DNA of 64,000 nucleotides from Aplidium turbinatum (lineage: Eukaryota > Chordata > Ascidiacea > Aplousobranchia > Polyclinidae): positions 32,151,608 through 32,215,607 of the forward strand of contig OU964925.1 of assembly GCA_918807975.1 (NCBI GenBank), in the 5' to 3' direction. This document shows, piece by piece, positions 20,401 to 31,641 of this stretch. The position numbers were made by a program, and so were the translations under genes. Each line of letters begins with the position of its first letter. Position 1 is the first letter of the stretch. The notes beneath the pieces were generated by a model. It searched no databases and had not been told where the DNA came from. It saw nothing but the letters and a program-made list of their open reading frames with translations.

Positions 20401-21262
20401 GTTTGATACTTTGTAAATTACGCTTCATTCCTTTCACATGAGCGGGAACGTACCTCGTGACACTACGAGCTGATGATACTAATGCTCGTCGTGAATAACT
20501 AGCTCCCAGACTGTTTGAACTCATTGCGTCTCTCTTGTGTCCGACCAAGTTGCTTTCCACCTAACAAACCATCCGATGTTGAATCAGCGTGCAAATGATT
20601 TACTTGCTAGATTTGGACAGTGACATAAGCTACTCTAAATCATGTTGTGCAGATTGTTTATGAACGTTCAATCGTATTTGTCATCATACTTGTTTTGTGT
20701 TGTTCGAATTTTACTCTTTTTTCGCATTGACAAAAATTGTTTGTTGTAAGTTTACTTCAGCATCGCACAGCTGAGACATCTGAAGGTTTTCCACGCTCGG
20801 CCTGGGCAGCAATCTTTTAAGGAACATTCAACACAATCCATCACTGGTTGGATTTCAACGTTTCACAGCAACGTATCCACATTTCACGAATGATGAGAGA
20901 TTCATTCTTATCCTCGTTACCATATCCTCGCACCATGACACTCTCGTTACGGAGCATGCTTAATATCCCCAATTTAATTTGTTCAACCCCCCTGTCGATA
21001 TTGAGATGCACTTAAGAAACCCTGCTCTAATAAAGCAGGTTGTTTTGCGGCGCAAAGTCAAGAACGTTTTAACGATTGGGACGAAATATTCATTTTCAGT
21101 TTGTTTTATTCACGATCGGAATCTCCCAGTTTGACTTCAGGAAGGCTACATTATTTTGTCTTGCGCAAGTCGATGGTGGTGTCAGCGACTTCTGTGACGT
21201 CAGACTGGTGAGCAGGACAATATGTTAAAGAGGTGTCTTCCCAGCTCCCAAAGATGCGTCTT
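20401..21262. other. No recognised gene or repeat
   Basis: Unique-looking AT-rich sequence upstream of the small candidate gene at 21337. Nothing supported. Confidence 0.4.
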
Positions 21263-21264
21263 CA

Positions 21265-21270
21265 TATAAA
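21265..21270 (+). promoter_or_regulatory. TATA box candidate for the small gene at 21337
   Basis: TATAAA at 21265-21270, about 70 bases before the ATG at 21337. A start of transcription near 21297 would leave a leader of about 40 bases. Support comes only from spacing. Confidence 0.3.
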
Positions 21271-21336
21271 CCATCATTTCAGCTGAGTTTTAAACATTGA
21301 AGTTGTTGGTAGGATATTGTTCATCAGCAAAGAACA

Positions 21337-21576
21337 ATGAGAGCCAACTCATCGGGAAAGAATTTCTTTGAACAATTGTATCTTGCAATATGCTGGAAAA
21401 CTTTAAATGGGCTAATTTTGGTTATATATGCCTACAGTATCTGTAAAGACGCAATTGCAGTCTTGCTTTGTAGGCTACCAGCAACCGAAGCAATAAAAAG
21501 ACAGATGGTTGGCCATGTCAGGACATGTAAACTGGAGCCTGACGGAAGTCTTTCATCACGACATAAGGAATCCTAA
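21337..21576 (+). CDS. Small single-exon candidate gene, one membrane segment
   Basis: A 79-residue frame from ATG (context AACAATGA) to TAA. It has a TATA box upstream (21265) and an AATAAA signal 7 bases after the stop (21583-21588). This arrangement is unusual by chance in such sequence. The N-terminus is hydrophilic (MRANSSGKNFFEQL). A hydrophobic stretch follows (residues about 24-46, with LNGLILVIYAYSICKDAIAV), then a basic tail with KRQMVGHVRTCK. I do not recognise the family. No splice sites are needed. It could be a membrane microprotein or a chance frame. Confidence 0.35.
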   Translation: MRANSSGKNFFEQLYLAICWKTLNGLILVIYAYSICKDAIAVLLCRLPATEAIKRQMVGHVRTCKLEPDGSLSSRHKES

Positions 21577-21589
21577 ATGTGAAATAAAG

Positions 21590-23708
21590 GTCACCACCAA
21601 TGGTTTCGCCTTATCTATAGACGTGGACAGAACACTGGTCCCTAGAAAGTCGCTATGACGATGGAAGCTGCTAGCATATCTCCCATAGACTACTAGCCTG
21701 TAGCGTGTGGCTTTTAACGTCCACAACGACCTTGTGTATTCAAAAGTGCTTCCTGTGTCAGTTTAGGTTAAGACAAAGGTAGCGGGAGAAGTAGCAGAAG
21801 CTCGCACTATACTTTAGCCCAAGTAGCGAGTAGCCTTTTAAAGTAGCGGATGCCCAGAAAGGTCAAAGCGAATAGTGTTACAAATTTAGTTGTAACTGTA
21901 GACTCGCCTAAAGTGAGTCAATCCGCAAGCAATATATAGCCTAGGGTGAAGGAACGCAAAATAGAACTAGGGTGAAAAGTACTGCAGCGGACGCTGCTGT
22001 TCAGCATACACGCTCATACATAGCCATCAGTAGGACGGCGACATTCCTGGGCAAAGTCGGCGAGGAATGATCGGACACGAAGACGTCTTTACTGCTGTAT
22101 CGTCCACTGACTCAAATTCAACCGAATAGTGCTTGCTTACAAGTGTATTTGTTTATTGATTTTAATTATCGACTGAATAGCGCTTTCAAGGAATAGAATC
22201 CAGTAACACCAAAAATAAAAAAACACGCGAATGACTAACAACTCCACTACCAAAACTGGATACAATCTGTCGTCGCTTCTACGTTGTTAACGTAGCTCGA
22301 TTACAACCGGAATTGACTTGAGTTTTGAGTCAAAAATCATATTACTGCTGCACCAAAATCGCGTTTCGCGAGTTTAACCGCGTTTAACGCGTTTACCAAT
22401 CGCGTTTAACAAGCGAGTTTCTAACAACAGTGGCTTCAAAGATAAACGACAAGGCGCGACGTGAACAAACGACGCCTACGGATGACCAGTGGTCAGACAA
22501 GGATTATAACAAGGTAAAGGAAGTGTACTGCGTCGCACGCCTATATGAGGGAAGCGCAGCTCCTAAAGACAACTACAGAGCAGGGAACAGCTAAACGAGG
22601 GAGCGATTAACTGAGGAAATGTATGCAGTTTCAAATCTTACCCAGGACTAAGGGCTAGCTGTGCCGATAACTAAGTGGAAGGTGAACGACCTGTATGAAG
22701 GTCGGAATGCCTGGAGAAATGAATGTAGTTTCGCGTCTTGCTCAGGACGAAGACTGACTATGATGAAAGAGGGGATGAATGATCTACCTACTTTAGTACG
22801 AACGGATAGACAGATACAATGCTAAACACCAAGACTATGTTCGGACAAGGATGAGAACTGGCTGTGATCTTCAATATGCCTCAAATGAGCCGGGCTGTGA
22901 TCACAAATGAGCCGGGCACAAATGAGCACGGGCTGTGGTCTTCAATATGCCTACAGTACAAAACGCTGATTTGATTAGAAACGCCGCATAAGTTATCAAA
23001 GCAAACGTTTGCAGTTTGTACCCTGTTGGCCTACTTGGTGTAATCCTACACATAGACGTTACTTTGTAGGCCACTAACGTTAAAATCTGGTCCGGTGGCT
23101 CAGATAGCACCCAGACTACTTAGCATTACGTCTAAGTCCAATTTCAAATGACCATAAGCCATGCATTGATATGCTAACTTTGCCGATTGAAACCACGCGC
23201 GGCTCACTTGGCCAAGCATCCAAACCAATTGGTCACTTCTAGAGCAGCCTACGATTGATTTTAAGACGGCTATTTCCATTGTAGTCTACCTACTGCTAAT
23301 TCACTGACCTGGCTTTATGCACTTTAATGGAACAGCTCAGATGGAGAGCGCACCGATGCACATTTGGTTGTTTATTCTATTCAAAGGAGAAGTGAACCAA
23401 TCAGGCTGTCACAATCAATGTGCAAGGCCTCGTGACGGGCTGCTTTGTATCTTGACCGAACGTGCTGTTTTGATTGTGGAATTCTTATGCTATATGTTAT
23501 TATCGGTTACTATCCGGTAGTAACCTCTGATTGCGAAATCTTTGTCATGTGACGTATTTCTAGAACATTTTACCCTAAGTGCAAATCTGGAAGCTTCTTT
23601 AACTTGCTTGTTTACGTGTAATGCAACTGACAGAACAATGAGTTCTTATGATGTAGCATCACGCAACCTTCTCGAAGTTACTAGACCAAACAACCTGTTA
23701 TAAATAGT
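21590..23708. other. No recognised gene
   Basis: No supported exon. Local features: repeated TCGCGTTT/GCGTTTAACGCG motifs at 22350-22415, and a short direct duplication of AATGAGCCGGGC and TCTTCAATATGCC at 22870-22950. Confidence 0.4.
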
Positions 23709-24027
23709 TGGTTGGTTGGTTGATGGAATCTTTATCCTCGGAGTGGGAAAGCTACTTGCAGAGCTTAATCCTGGCAGTTTCGCATACTTGTAGAGGCTTT
23801 GAATCACTGACGCAGGCCCGGTCACCGAGATTGACAGAGTGAAATTTCCGATTGTTGAAGTCTTGTTGCCTGGGAACTATTCCATTCATTAGATGCCGCT
23901 GAATGGAGAGCATTCTTTAACGTGCTTTGCTCAAGCGCACGCCCTGAGAGTCGAACCAGCGCCGCTTGATCTTGAAGCTTTTTCGTTCCAGAAGTGACGT
24001 ATTAACCAATTGAGCTATCGGGGTGGA
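23709..24027 (-). repeat. SINE-B, near full-length
   Basis: On the minus strand: head CCACCCCGATAGCTCAATTGG (A box), B box GTTCGACTCTCAGGG, body, then a tail of CAACCAACCAACCA repeats at the low-coordinate end. It matches the copies at 55884-56190 and 17285-17530. Confidence 0.88.
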
Positions 24028-24479
24028 CAAGTGGTGTAATTTGCAAAATTATTATGAGTTGATTATGAATTATGAGTTGTAGATTGTTGTAGTTGTGGTA
24101 GTGGGTAATAGATGCAGAGATCATTGTTGATTGAGATTTGAAGTAATTGAATACAAGTAGATGAGAATTGGTGCTGATATGAATTGTGTTTGAAATTAGA
24201 GTTATTTGGGACGTCGTTTGTTAGATTCCTTCAAGAAGTTAGATTATCATTTCACTAGTAGAACTATTCGACATTTAATTGACTGCCTTTCGGTAATATC
24301 CCATCAAACTACGTCATTGAACCTTTCCAAGTTTCTTTCCTGGTAAGAGATAGAAAGAAATCGTGACACAGGCTAACATCGCCGTTACCAAAATGTTAGC
24401 GCCTGTACTCTAACTTGTCCGCCAGGTGGCACACCGAAGCAAAACGAAATATTAGGTTTTCCTTCAGTGGCCAAATGGC

Positions 24480-24630
24480 GACGATTGCTCCAAAGTTCTT
24501 AGGCTCCAGGTAAGACGACAAAATGTTACGTCGCCACCTGCTGTTGAGATAGAAGGTTACAGTCACAGTTCTGCCACGTGGCAGTTTCCGTCAATTGAGG
24601 TGTCCGCAAAGTCGTTCTGTCTCATCACAA
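24480..24630 (-). mobile_element. Decayed LINE fragment (family of 11334-14499)
   Basis: CTGTTGAGATAGAAGGTTAC and CAGTCACAGTTCTGCC align with 12280-12310 of the LINE (post-RT region), preceded by a weaker match to 12205-12245. Heavily diverged and therefore old. Confidence 0.5.
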
Positions 24631-25150
24631 TACCGTTCTCGTTTGAAGACATTAAAAGTGAATATATTGGTAATAATAATATGACAATATAATATAATGC
24701 GTGTTACAAACGTACATGCACCAGGGCCATAAAAATTAAGATTATAACAATGAATACAAAATACAATAAAACAAAATATATGGACTTGTAATTGGCTACT
24801 TGCTACTTAAGTCCCTTATTTACAAACATACACGCACAGTAACCAGATGCTGGTTTAATTGGTGCCAGGTTTATCATGATTGGTAAGGCTGAAGCCTAGA
24901 GTCTCAATGTTTAAGATGTACCACGTATATTTTATAAACGTTTAAACGGATATTTGTAGAATATTTCACTAGAAAATTTGACTTGGACATATTTTGAAAC
25001 GAGACCAGTTATAAAAAAATAGGTGCGGTATTCATGAACAGGTCGCAATGCAGGATTCTTGGGTTTTTAATTTTACAGAAAGGAAAGTTAAAACCGCTTT
25101 ACTTTTTCAACTGCCACTTGCAAATGGCTTCACCTAAAACAATCTCGGCA
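24631..25150. other. No recognised feature
   Basis: AT-rich sequence without coding potential or repeat similarity to the rest of the window. Confidence 0.4.
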
Positions 25151-25451
25151 GCAGTGGCCGAGTGGTTAGCGCGTTGGGCTCGCAGTCGAGAGCCTGCATG
25201 TTCGACTCCAGCCACCCGCACTTGCTGTTGTTTCTCTGGGCAAGAAACTTTACGATAATTGCCTCTACCCAATGATCGATTTCGAGTAATGGGTAGTACC
25301 AAATTTAAGTCATAAGTAAAGTAGACAACCGGAAACAGACGTTGCCGTCGGCTGCAGCGTGGGTCAGGTGTTCGTCGGAAGGCGTACACCGATGCATATA
25401 GCGCTCAAGTCCGCTTTCCCGCAATGCAGAATAAAGATAAAACAAACAAAG
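25151..25451 (+). repeat. SINE-A, second copy
   Basis: Same head (GCAGTGGCCGAGTGG), B box and body as 2961-3266, with a few substitutions and an ACAA-rich tail. It stands outside any recognised element. No clear target duplication. Confidence 0.9.
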
Positions 25452-25872
25452 ACACTTATTGGCTTGTCGATAAAATGGCAACAGCAGCTGACTGGATGAC
25501 TATGATATAATGTGGGCTACCTTCGCTCTTTCTAGTTGTCTGTTGGGTTACATCTGTGATCGCAATGAGCCCTGTATGTTGTCACAATGGGCGCAAAATA
25601 ACAACCAGTTCTTCGTTTCACCTTGCAGCACAAAAAAATTTGTCTGTGCCCTGAAAACTTTAAAACGGTACTGATAGTGTTCTTTCTTGTATAATGTAAG
25701 TCGGGTAATCATGTGATGACGTCGTAAACTGATATGAAATTAAAAATGAACCCTGTCGCTAAAAGACCAATAAACTTGAATCACGAGGTTTTATAACTTT
25801 GGATTATCGTAACGCCCCTTGTTCGATTTTCCAGCTTTACTATATCGACTTGCTTCAGATATGTAGCTACAT

Positions 25873-27882
25873 TAGGGTGGCTCATTTTCCTTGATGTTCT
25901 TTAAAATTTTTGTCAGTTTGGAATAATGTTCCATTTTGCTCACTGATATTTGCAAACCAAAAATTTTTGTTGGGTTTTGACCTTTGACCCTGGTTCACCC
26001 AAGGATAAATTCTAAATTTTTCTGAAAAATTAGTACATTTTGAAGTGGTTTAGCAGTATCTGAAGAGGGGATTTCTCAAAATTTGACCACGTGATTTGTG
26101 ACGTCACTTCCTCTGTTAACTTCCACGTGGAACATCTTCACCCTACTCCAAGTCTGAGAGTCACTAATAGTGCATGCTTTTAGTGTCATTTTTTTTGATT
26201 TTACAGCCTTTTCGCAGTCAGTGAATCTATAACATATAGACCAACAAAAATTTTTGGCACAAAAGATGAGAGTCATTTTAGAGTATTTCAGGGCCCCTGA
26301 TTCCGAAAATGCACTTAGTTTTTTCGAATTGGCTCTAGTTTTCGAGATATTCGACAATGAAAATATTTTTGAAATCGTTACTCAAAAGCTTTCAATTAGC
26401 AAATCACTTATTTTCAGCCCTGTTTACCATTAGAATGTCATAATTGCACTTGTTTAGTTCAATTGGTTCATATTGCACGAAAGTTCAAAACGCAAGCAAA
26501 GGTTGAAATGAACTGTGTTTAACGTAAGGGAGACATAAATATTCAATGAAAACAGTTGTGAATCAGTAGGCCTACATCACAAGAAAAATATCCCGAAAGT
26601 CATGTGTTTGTGAATGCAGCTTTATATTGAAAAGGTAGGCCTACTGAAATGGATAGGCCTACTGTACAAATGAAATTTCATTCTAAGCCTTTGCTAAGGC
26701 CAAGTCTTTGCTGCAAGAAGTTTTTTGTGGTCTATAGGCTAAATAAATGGCATATAGGTTGATAAAATACGCCTTTGACAAATAGGATGCTCCACAAACA
26801 ACCCAGATATATTTTACTGCATGAAGCAACGCATTCTGCGATAGATGCAGCGCTATATAAAAACAAGCATTATTATTACTTTGACATGAAGCTGGGTGAT
26901 CAAGATAAGTCCTGGGTTCCTCCTAAAGTATGCAAACATTGCAGTCAAACCCGTTTCTGGGCTCAAGGGTAAGAAGTTCAGAGTGCCATGGCATAAAGAG
27001 AGCCGTGGAATCACCATGAAAATTGATACTTCTGTACGGTGAGCAACTGAGCATGTTCGAATGAAGTTGGAACATCATGTTTACATGGAGTGTGCAAGGC
27101 AGTCATTGCGTGGACGTTGCTATTTCTGTTTTTTGTTTGCCCTCTCTTGTTTCAAGTGGTGATTTGCTTGAATCAATAGGAACACGGGCATGACTGAGAG
27201 TAACCTCAATACCTTCAGTAATGTTTTGGAGCAAGGTTAAGCTTTTTTCTCAAAACCATTTCTACCACCTAGCCTACTGTAGTAGCCTAGTTAAAGATTT
27301 AGTTATCAAAAGTGGTAGCTGGAATCTTGGCTAACTCAAAAACTAGAGCCAATTCTATAAAACTTAGTGCATTTTCAGAATCAGGGGCCTCGAAATACCT
27401 TAAAATGACTCTCACATGTCCTGCTTTTATATAAAAAAAAAAATTTGTTGGCCTGTGAAAATCGATAAACATCGTCAAATGATTCAAGAAACTGAAAGCA
27501 GTAGATATTCACTATAGTAAACGGTGCACAAAGAAAATCATGTCTGAAATGTGGTAGAATTCGACATTTTGAAAGTAATACACGTGTCAATGTTCATGGA
27601 GTTGCTATTAAACCACTTTGCTTGCTACAAGTTTGTGTTACTGCCTCTTATTGTGTCCATTAAGATGCTAGAGTGCATTAGAAGATAACGAGTGAGCAGT
27701 TTCAGGGATAAGCGAAAATTCGATATTTTGAAAAAATTCAAACCAGGTGAACCAGGGTCAAACGTTAATATTTTTTTGTGAAATTTGGTATAGGAGATAC
27801 ATTTACCAAAAGGAACTATATTACAAACTGACGAAAAATTTAAAAGAAAAAAAATTTTTTTTCGAGATTTTGCGCCAGCCTA
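25873..27882. mobile_element. Long-inverted-repeat DNA element, unclassified
   Basis: Outer ends GGGTGGCTCA and TGCGCCAGCC next to TA on both sides. Imperfect inverted arms run from 25873 to about 26360 and from about 27300 to 27882. Shared internal blocks include GAGAGTCATTTTAGAGTATTTC with AGGGCCCCTGATTCCGAAAA, and AACCAGGGTCAAA. A related inverted pair of the same blocks lies at 45350-46020. The spacer encodes a protein remnant (26775-27060). Possibly TA target duplication. Superfamily unknown. Confidence 0.65.
26775..27060 (+). pseudogene. Remnant of a cysteine-bearing protein (KLGDQDK motif)
   Basis: Open frame from about 26775, with YYFDMKLGDQDKSWVPPKVC followed by KHCSQTRFW. After an in-frame TAA at about 26970 the similarity seems to continue (KKFRVPWHKE, 26973-27005). 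From memory, the motif KLGDQDK-x-W-x-P-x-KVC recurs in multicopy invertebrate proteins of unknown function, where it is followed by a tryptophan/cysteine-rich tail. I cannot confirm this without a search. It lies between the arms of the long-inverted-repeat element, so it may be that element's own gene. The stop, the short length and the lack of a good ATG indicate a broken copy. Confidence 0.45.
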
Positions 27883-28477
27883 AGCTACATGTTACACATC
27901 CATATGGGGTTGTTTACATAAACAAAAATCATAAAAAAGTACAGGCACAAGCAGGGCCGGATTAACCATTAGGCTAATAAGGCTATAGCCTTAGGCCCTG
28001 GAAAAATTCGCCCCTTATATTTTTTAAGGTTAAATTTTTGTAAGGCTGATAGTGATACAGATTCAGTACCAGTAGGCCTACAGTTTTTGTTTAAAAACGA
28101 ATGACTGAGTTGAGTCAATACATAATGAAGAGCCTATTTCCAAAACCACGTAGGTCGTAGGCGCCACTTTCACTGAAATTGAGTTTAGAACAGGGCTTTT
28201 CAACCTGGAGGTCGCGAGCCGTTTTTCGCAGGGTCGCGAGGCGCTTGAAACTCCAGTGTATTGTTTTCAATTCTTTTTTGCCAAAAAAGTTTAAAACTGT
28301 GTTTTTTTCGCAATCGACCATTCCTTTACTTGAGGTTATTATATCGTTTAAGCTTTCAGACGTTGCAAGGCTTTAACTACAAGAAAGCATTCGATATTTT
28401 TCACCAAGTTCTTATACTTAAATGATATGAGATGTTCTACTGGTGCAAACTAAGCTAAACTATCACAAGATGTATAC

Positions 28478-29705
28478 CAGGGGCGTATCCTCAATGGAAG
28501 CAAGGGAAGCATTGCTTCCCCTGTCAAAATTGAAAAAGAGAAGCTGATATTTTTCAGTAAAACGATTTCGTAATTTCTTTACCTAAATGCGATTTAGAAC
28601 GGTTTTTAACTCATGTCCCCCCGTATGATTTTGAACTCGGTTTTAATTTTAAAAAAGTTGGAAGCCAACGGAAGCGAAGATTCGTATTGCATCCGTTGCT
28701 CTCGTTTTTGCAATAAGAAGAAACAAGTTTGAAAGAAAGGAAAAAAGCAGCGCAAAGTTTTCGCAATTTACGTTTCTTTTAACTAATCGCTGGAAGCGAT
28801 TTGAAAATTGCTTCCAGTCGCGGGGTTGCCAGATTAACCAAATTCCGCGAATTAGTTTTTTTTTAAATAACTTTTCAAAATGCACAATAATCAATATTTC
28901 TCTAATATTGTAACCTTACCAGATGAAACCATATTCAGCATTGTTCAATACATGTTCTATACTTGTTTAATACTCGTAATGTGGCGGATCAAAACTCATC
29001 CGCTACTTTTATAAGCTAACTTGCTATTTTTTGGACTACTTTCAGAATTATTTTTGCTACAATTTATTAAAATCCACTACAAGTTATAAAATATATATGT
29101 AAATTTTATTATTTTTGATAGAAACAGGTAAATATATCCATTTGGCCTTTTTTGTCTAATATTTTCTTTGTTTTGGCCTTTTCTTTGTATTATTTTGGCT
29201 TTAAGACTTTTTCATAGTCTGGCAACTCTGCTCTGTTGGATGTTGTGCCAGTGAGCTATGTAATGAGAAAATCTAGGGCACTGTCATGGTTATAATGTCG
29301 GCCTTGTAAGCAAAAGTTTGAGCCAAATGTTGGCTTTACACTGTTATCCTGGCTGGATAGACTTTGGAATAAGACAGGATATGTGAGGTCTAAGCTAGAC
29401 TTGACTTTGTAGCTGAGTTTTTGGTGTTCTCTAATTATAGTCGCATTTTTGCCCTTTGTTCGTTCGTGTGTAAGAGCTACCTTTAATAAGTTAATAGCTG
29501 TTTATCTGCTAATAAATTTCATACAAAAATTACCCTAAAAGTGTTTCCAGAAAGCAGTATAACTCATTATTTGAGTGTAATTTTGCAAAAATTTTCCGGG
29601 GGAGCATGCCCCCGGACCCCCCTAGAAAACACGTGCCTTCGGCACGCTCTATTCCCCCACGAGTTTTATTGCTTCCCTTGCTCAACCAACCAGGATACGC
29701 CACTG
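28478..29705. mobile_element. hAT-type element, fourth layer
   Basis: Perfect 8-bp duplication ATGTATAC (28470-28477, 29706-29713). Ends CAGGGGCGTATCC and CAGTGGCGTATCC. Near the right end is a palindromic GGGGGAGCATGCCCCCGG block. It splits the left arm of the ribozyme element, so it is younger than that. It contains a further MITE at 28822-29233. Confidence 0.85.
28822..29233. mobile_element. GGTTGCCAGA-type MITE, innermost layer
   Basis: Ends GGGTTGCCAGATT and CAGAGTTGCCAGACT (reverse complement). The interior (for example CTTACCAGATGAAACC, TTGTTCAATACATGTTCTA) matches the MITE copy within 55037-56429. Non-coding. Confidence 0.7.
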
Positions 29706-29727
29706 ATGTATACAGTGACAATCTGCT

Positions 29728-29775
29728 TTTATTCCGACGTTTCGTCAATCAGACACGACTGACTTCTTCAGGGGC
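29728..29775 (-). ncRNA. Hammerhead-like ribozyme motif (left arm of palindrome)
   Basis: Inverse copy of 29936-29985 with the same core and stem II. Confidence 0.55.
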
Positions 29776-29935
29776 TAGACAAGGTAGTGACTACCTGTCT
29801 AGCATGGCAAAACACAGGACATATTGCTGAAAACAACCAAACATGCAAAATGAAAATTCAACTTGCATGTTTGGTTGTTTTCAGCAATATGTCCTGTGTT
29901 TTGCCATGCTAGACAGGTAGTCACTACCTGGTCTA

Positions 29936-29985
29936 GCCCCCTGAAGAAGTCAGTCGTGTCTGATTGACGAAACGTCGGAATAAAA
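29936..29985 (+). ncRNA. Hammerhead-like ribozyme motif (right arm of palindrome)
   Basis: CUGAAGA (29941-29947), then stem II GUCAGUC/GAUUGAC (seven pairs, one G-U) with a six-base loop GUGUCU, then GAAAC and the cleavage triplet GUC. The ACGU in GAAACGUC is self-complementary, as in hammerheads that act as dimers through a very short stem III. Stem I is weak (CC/GG, then mismatches), which may mean reduced activity. Fold drawn by eye. Confidence 0.6.
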
Positions 29986-30838
29986 GCAGATTGTCACTGT
30001 ATACATCTTGTGATAGTTTAGCTTAGTTTGCACCAGTAGAACATCTCATATCATTTAATTTAATGCCTGGTGAACAGCCTCATTCAATTTTCAGCAAGTT
30101 CTTATACGTTGCTTTGTGCAGACTGAAGATCACCAGTAACCAACCACACTATGGTAAAAAGCAAAATTATGTAGAGTTCTATGCAAAATATAGATTTTTC
30201 AGTATCGTTTTCAATGGCATTGAAAAAAATTAGTGTCTGCTATTTTGTTTGAAAGTTCTTTCAGCAACAAGTGTACGCAATGACAAAGTTTTTGCAGCAC
30301 CAACCATCTCACTGAAATTGATATAAATAAATCCATAAAAGATTGCAATAAATTCAACCGGCGAAAGTGCGAAAACGTAGATTATTCTCATTATTTTTCT
30401 CCTATTATCTAGCTATGCTTAACATAACTGGATGTCGGCATGAACCAAATTTGGTTAAATTTTGCATTAAATATGCTTTTGTTGAATACTTTTATGGGGG
30501 GTCGCGAGACTACATTGATTGCTCTGACGGGGCCGTGGTGGAAAAAAGATTAAAAACCCATGGTTTAGAGTGTCATTAGGTAGAATAGTAGGCTACCATA
30601 AGTAGCCTACCTACTATCCATTTCTTTCTTTGCAAAATCTTTTCCATCTGCTTCAAATTCGACACTAAAAATTGCGTTTGTTTCCAATTATGCGCCATCA
30701 TTAGCCATTTTTCTGTTATGTTGACGTGATTTTGCAGTAAATAATCTTAATTTTTCATGTATGTACTTTTATTACTTTTTCTAGCTTGGTTTGCAAAATT
30801 AGGCCATTTTCTAGTAAACAGCCCGGCCCTGCGCACAG

Positions 30839-31072
30839 GCAAAGACTACAATCGCAACTGCTCTAGAAGCTGCGGCTGTCACGATTCCGCAGGAAACGCG
30901 TAGGGCGGTACATCGAGGTGCAACTTCTCTGAAGATTTCTGCTTCGATGAGCCAGACCGTTGGAGGTTTTATGGATGTAGTGCTATATGAAAACACATGT
31001 TGTTATTACAATGGCAACGGTGTAGACTTTATCCCCGGACTTTATCGTACAAAATGTTGTACAAGGAATTGA
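30839..31072 (+). other. Open frame next to hAT end, possible exon
   Basis: A 77-codon open frame follows CGCACAG directly after the outer hAT. It is G/C-richer than its surroundings (ALEAAAVTIPQETRRAVHRG, then ISASMSQTVGGFMDVVLYEN) and ends in TGA. No start codon begins it, so it would have to be a 3' exon. The acceptor lacks a pyrimidine tract because the hAT sits there. No known domain. It may be chance. Confidence 0.22.
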
Positions 31073-31364
31073 AAAGTTTAAAAGTGTTGTAGCTTAGGCT
31101 ATTTACCATAGAAATCTTCTGCGTTTCTTTTCTGGAAAGGCTATTTTTCGTGCTGTAGAATAGGTTACTAGGCATAATGACAGATCGAAGTCTCTACATT
31201 TTACGTTCATGTAATATTGTCAACTTGTATCCGTATTTTAATGCTGTACCACTTAAAACTTTGAAAAACAATTATTGTTGGGTAACAGTGTTGATCTAAA
31301 CTTTGTAAAGGATTGATTTTGAAAAGTTGATCTACCTACAGAAAGAAGCAAAGACCAAAGCAAG

Positions 31365-31641
31365 ATGGCAGATGGTCCTAAAGGTGATATAGTTATACCA
31401 TTAGTCCTGTTAATGCTAAGATAGCAAATTATTTGTCTTTTGCATTGACTCATTGTATGCTGACGTTGAACGATTCTGAAAACGACCGATTGGATGTCTG
31501 CGACGTAGCCTTCTTATTATTTAGGCCGCTTGATTTTCAGGTGCTGTATCAACTTTAAAAATAATAAAGCCAGTGCTTTTCAAACTAGTCATCCTTATTA
31601 GTCTGGAGGAGTTGTTTTGCTTTTCTTTGGAGCTTGGATAA
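31365..31641 (+). other. Possible two-exon small gene
   Basis: ATG in strong context (CAAGATGGC, 31365) opens MADGPK and a donor at G|GTGATA (31384). An acceptor TTGATTTTCAG ends at 31540, and the next exon continues in frame for 32 codons (VSTLKIIKPVLFKLVILISL) to TAA at 31641. The total of 39 residues would have one membrane segment. The donor is not ideal and no promoter or poly(A) signal is evident, so this is weak. Confidence 0.2.

Larger units (their letters stand above)
29706..30006. repeat. Near-perfect 301-bp palindrome
   Basis: Arms of about 143 bp around a 14-bp centre (AATGAAAATTCAAC, about 29849-29862). A single-base difference appears near TACCTTGTCTAG versus TACCTGGTCTAG, plus one C-run difference. 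The high identity points to recent formation or ongoing correction. Confidence 0.88.
28418..30094. mobile_element. Ribozyme-bearing inverted element (Penelope-like or retrozyme-like), third layer
   Basis: Flanked by a perfect 13-bp direct repeat CAAGTTCTTATAC (28405-28417, 30095-30107). It consists of two inverted copies of one unit: left 28418-28477 plus 29714-29856, right 29857-30058. Each unit has a hammerhead-like core. A further 36 bp at the right (GCCTGGTGAACAGCCTC...) is also present in the copy at 38246-38395, so this is a dispersed family. No protein is encoded. The structure fits Penelope-like elements, whose terminal repeats carry hammerheads and may be inverted, but a small non-autonomous retrozyme is equally possible. 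Confidence 0.7.
28191..30562. mobile_element. hAT-type element, second layer
   Basis: Left end CAGGGCTTTTCAACCTGGAGGTCGCGAG. The reverse complement of the right end reads CATGGGTTTTTAATC. Flanking octamers GTTTAGAA (28183-28190) and GTTTAGAG (30563-30570) differ at one base. GGTCGCGAG recurs in inverted form near 30492. Non-autonomous. It contains the ribozyme-bearing element 28418-30094. Confidence 0.7.
27952..30831. mobile_element. hAT-type element, outermost layer of a nest
   Basis: Ends CAGGGCCGGATTAACC and, at the right, CCCGGCCCTG. The flanking octamers GGCACAAG (27944-27951) and CGCACAGG (30832-30839) match at six of eight positions. CAGGGCCGG ends are common among hAT derivatives. 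No transposase. It contains the element 28191-30562. Confidence 0.6.
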
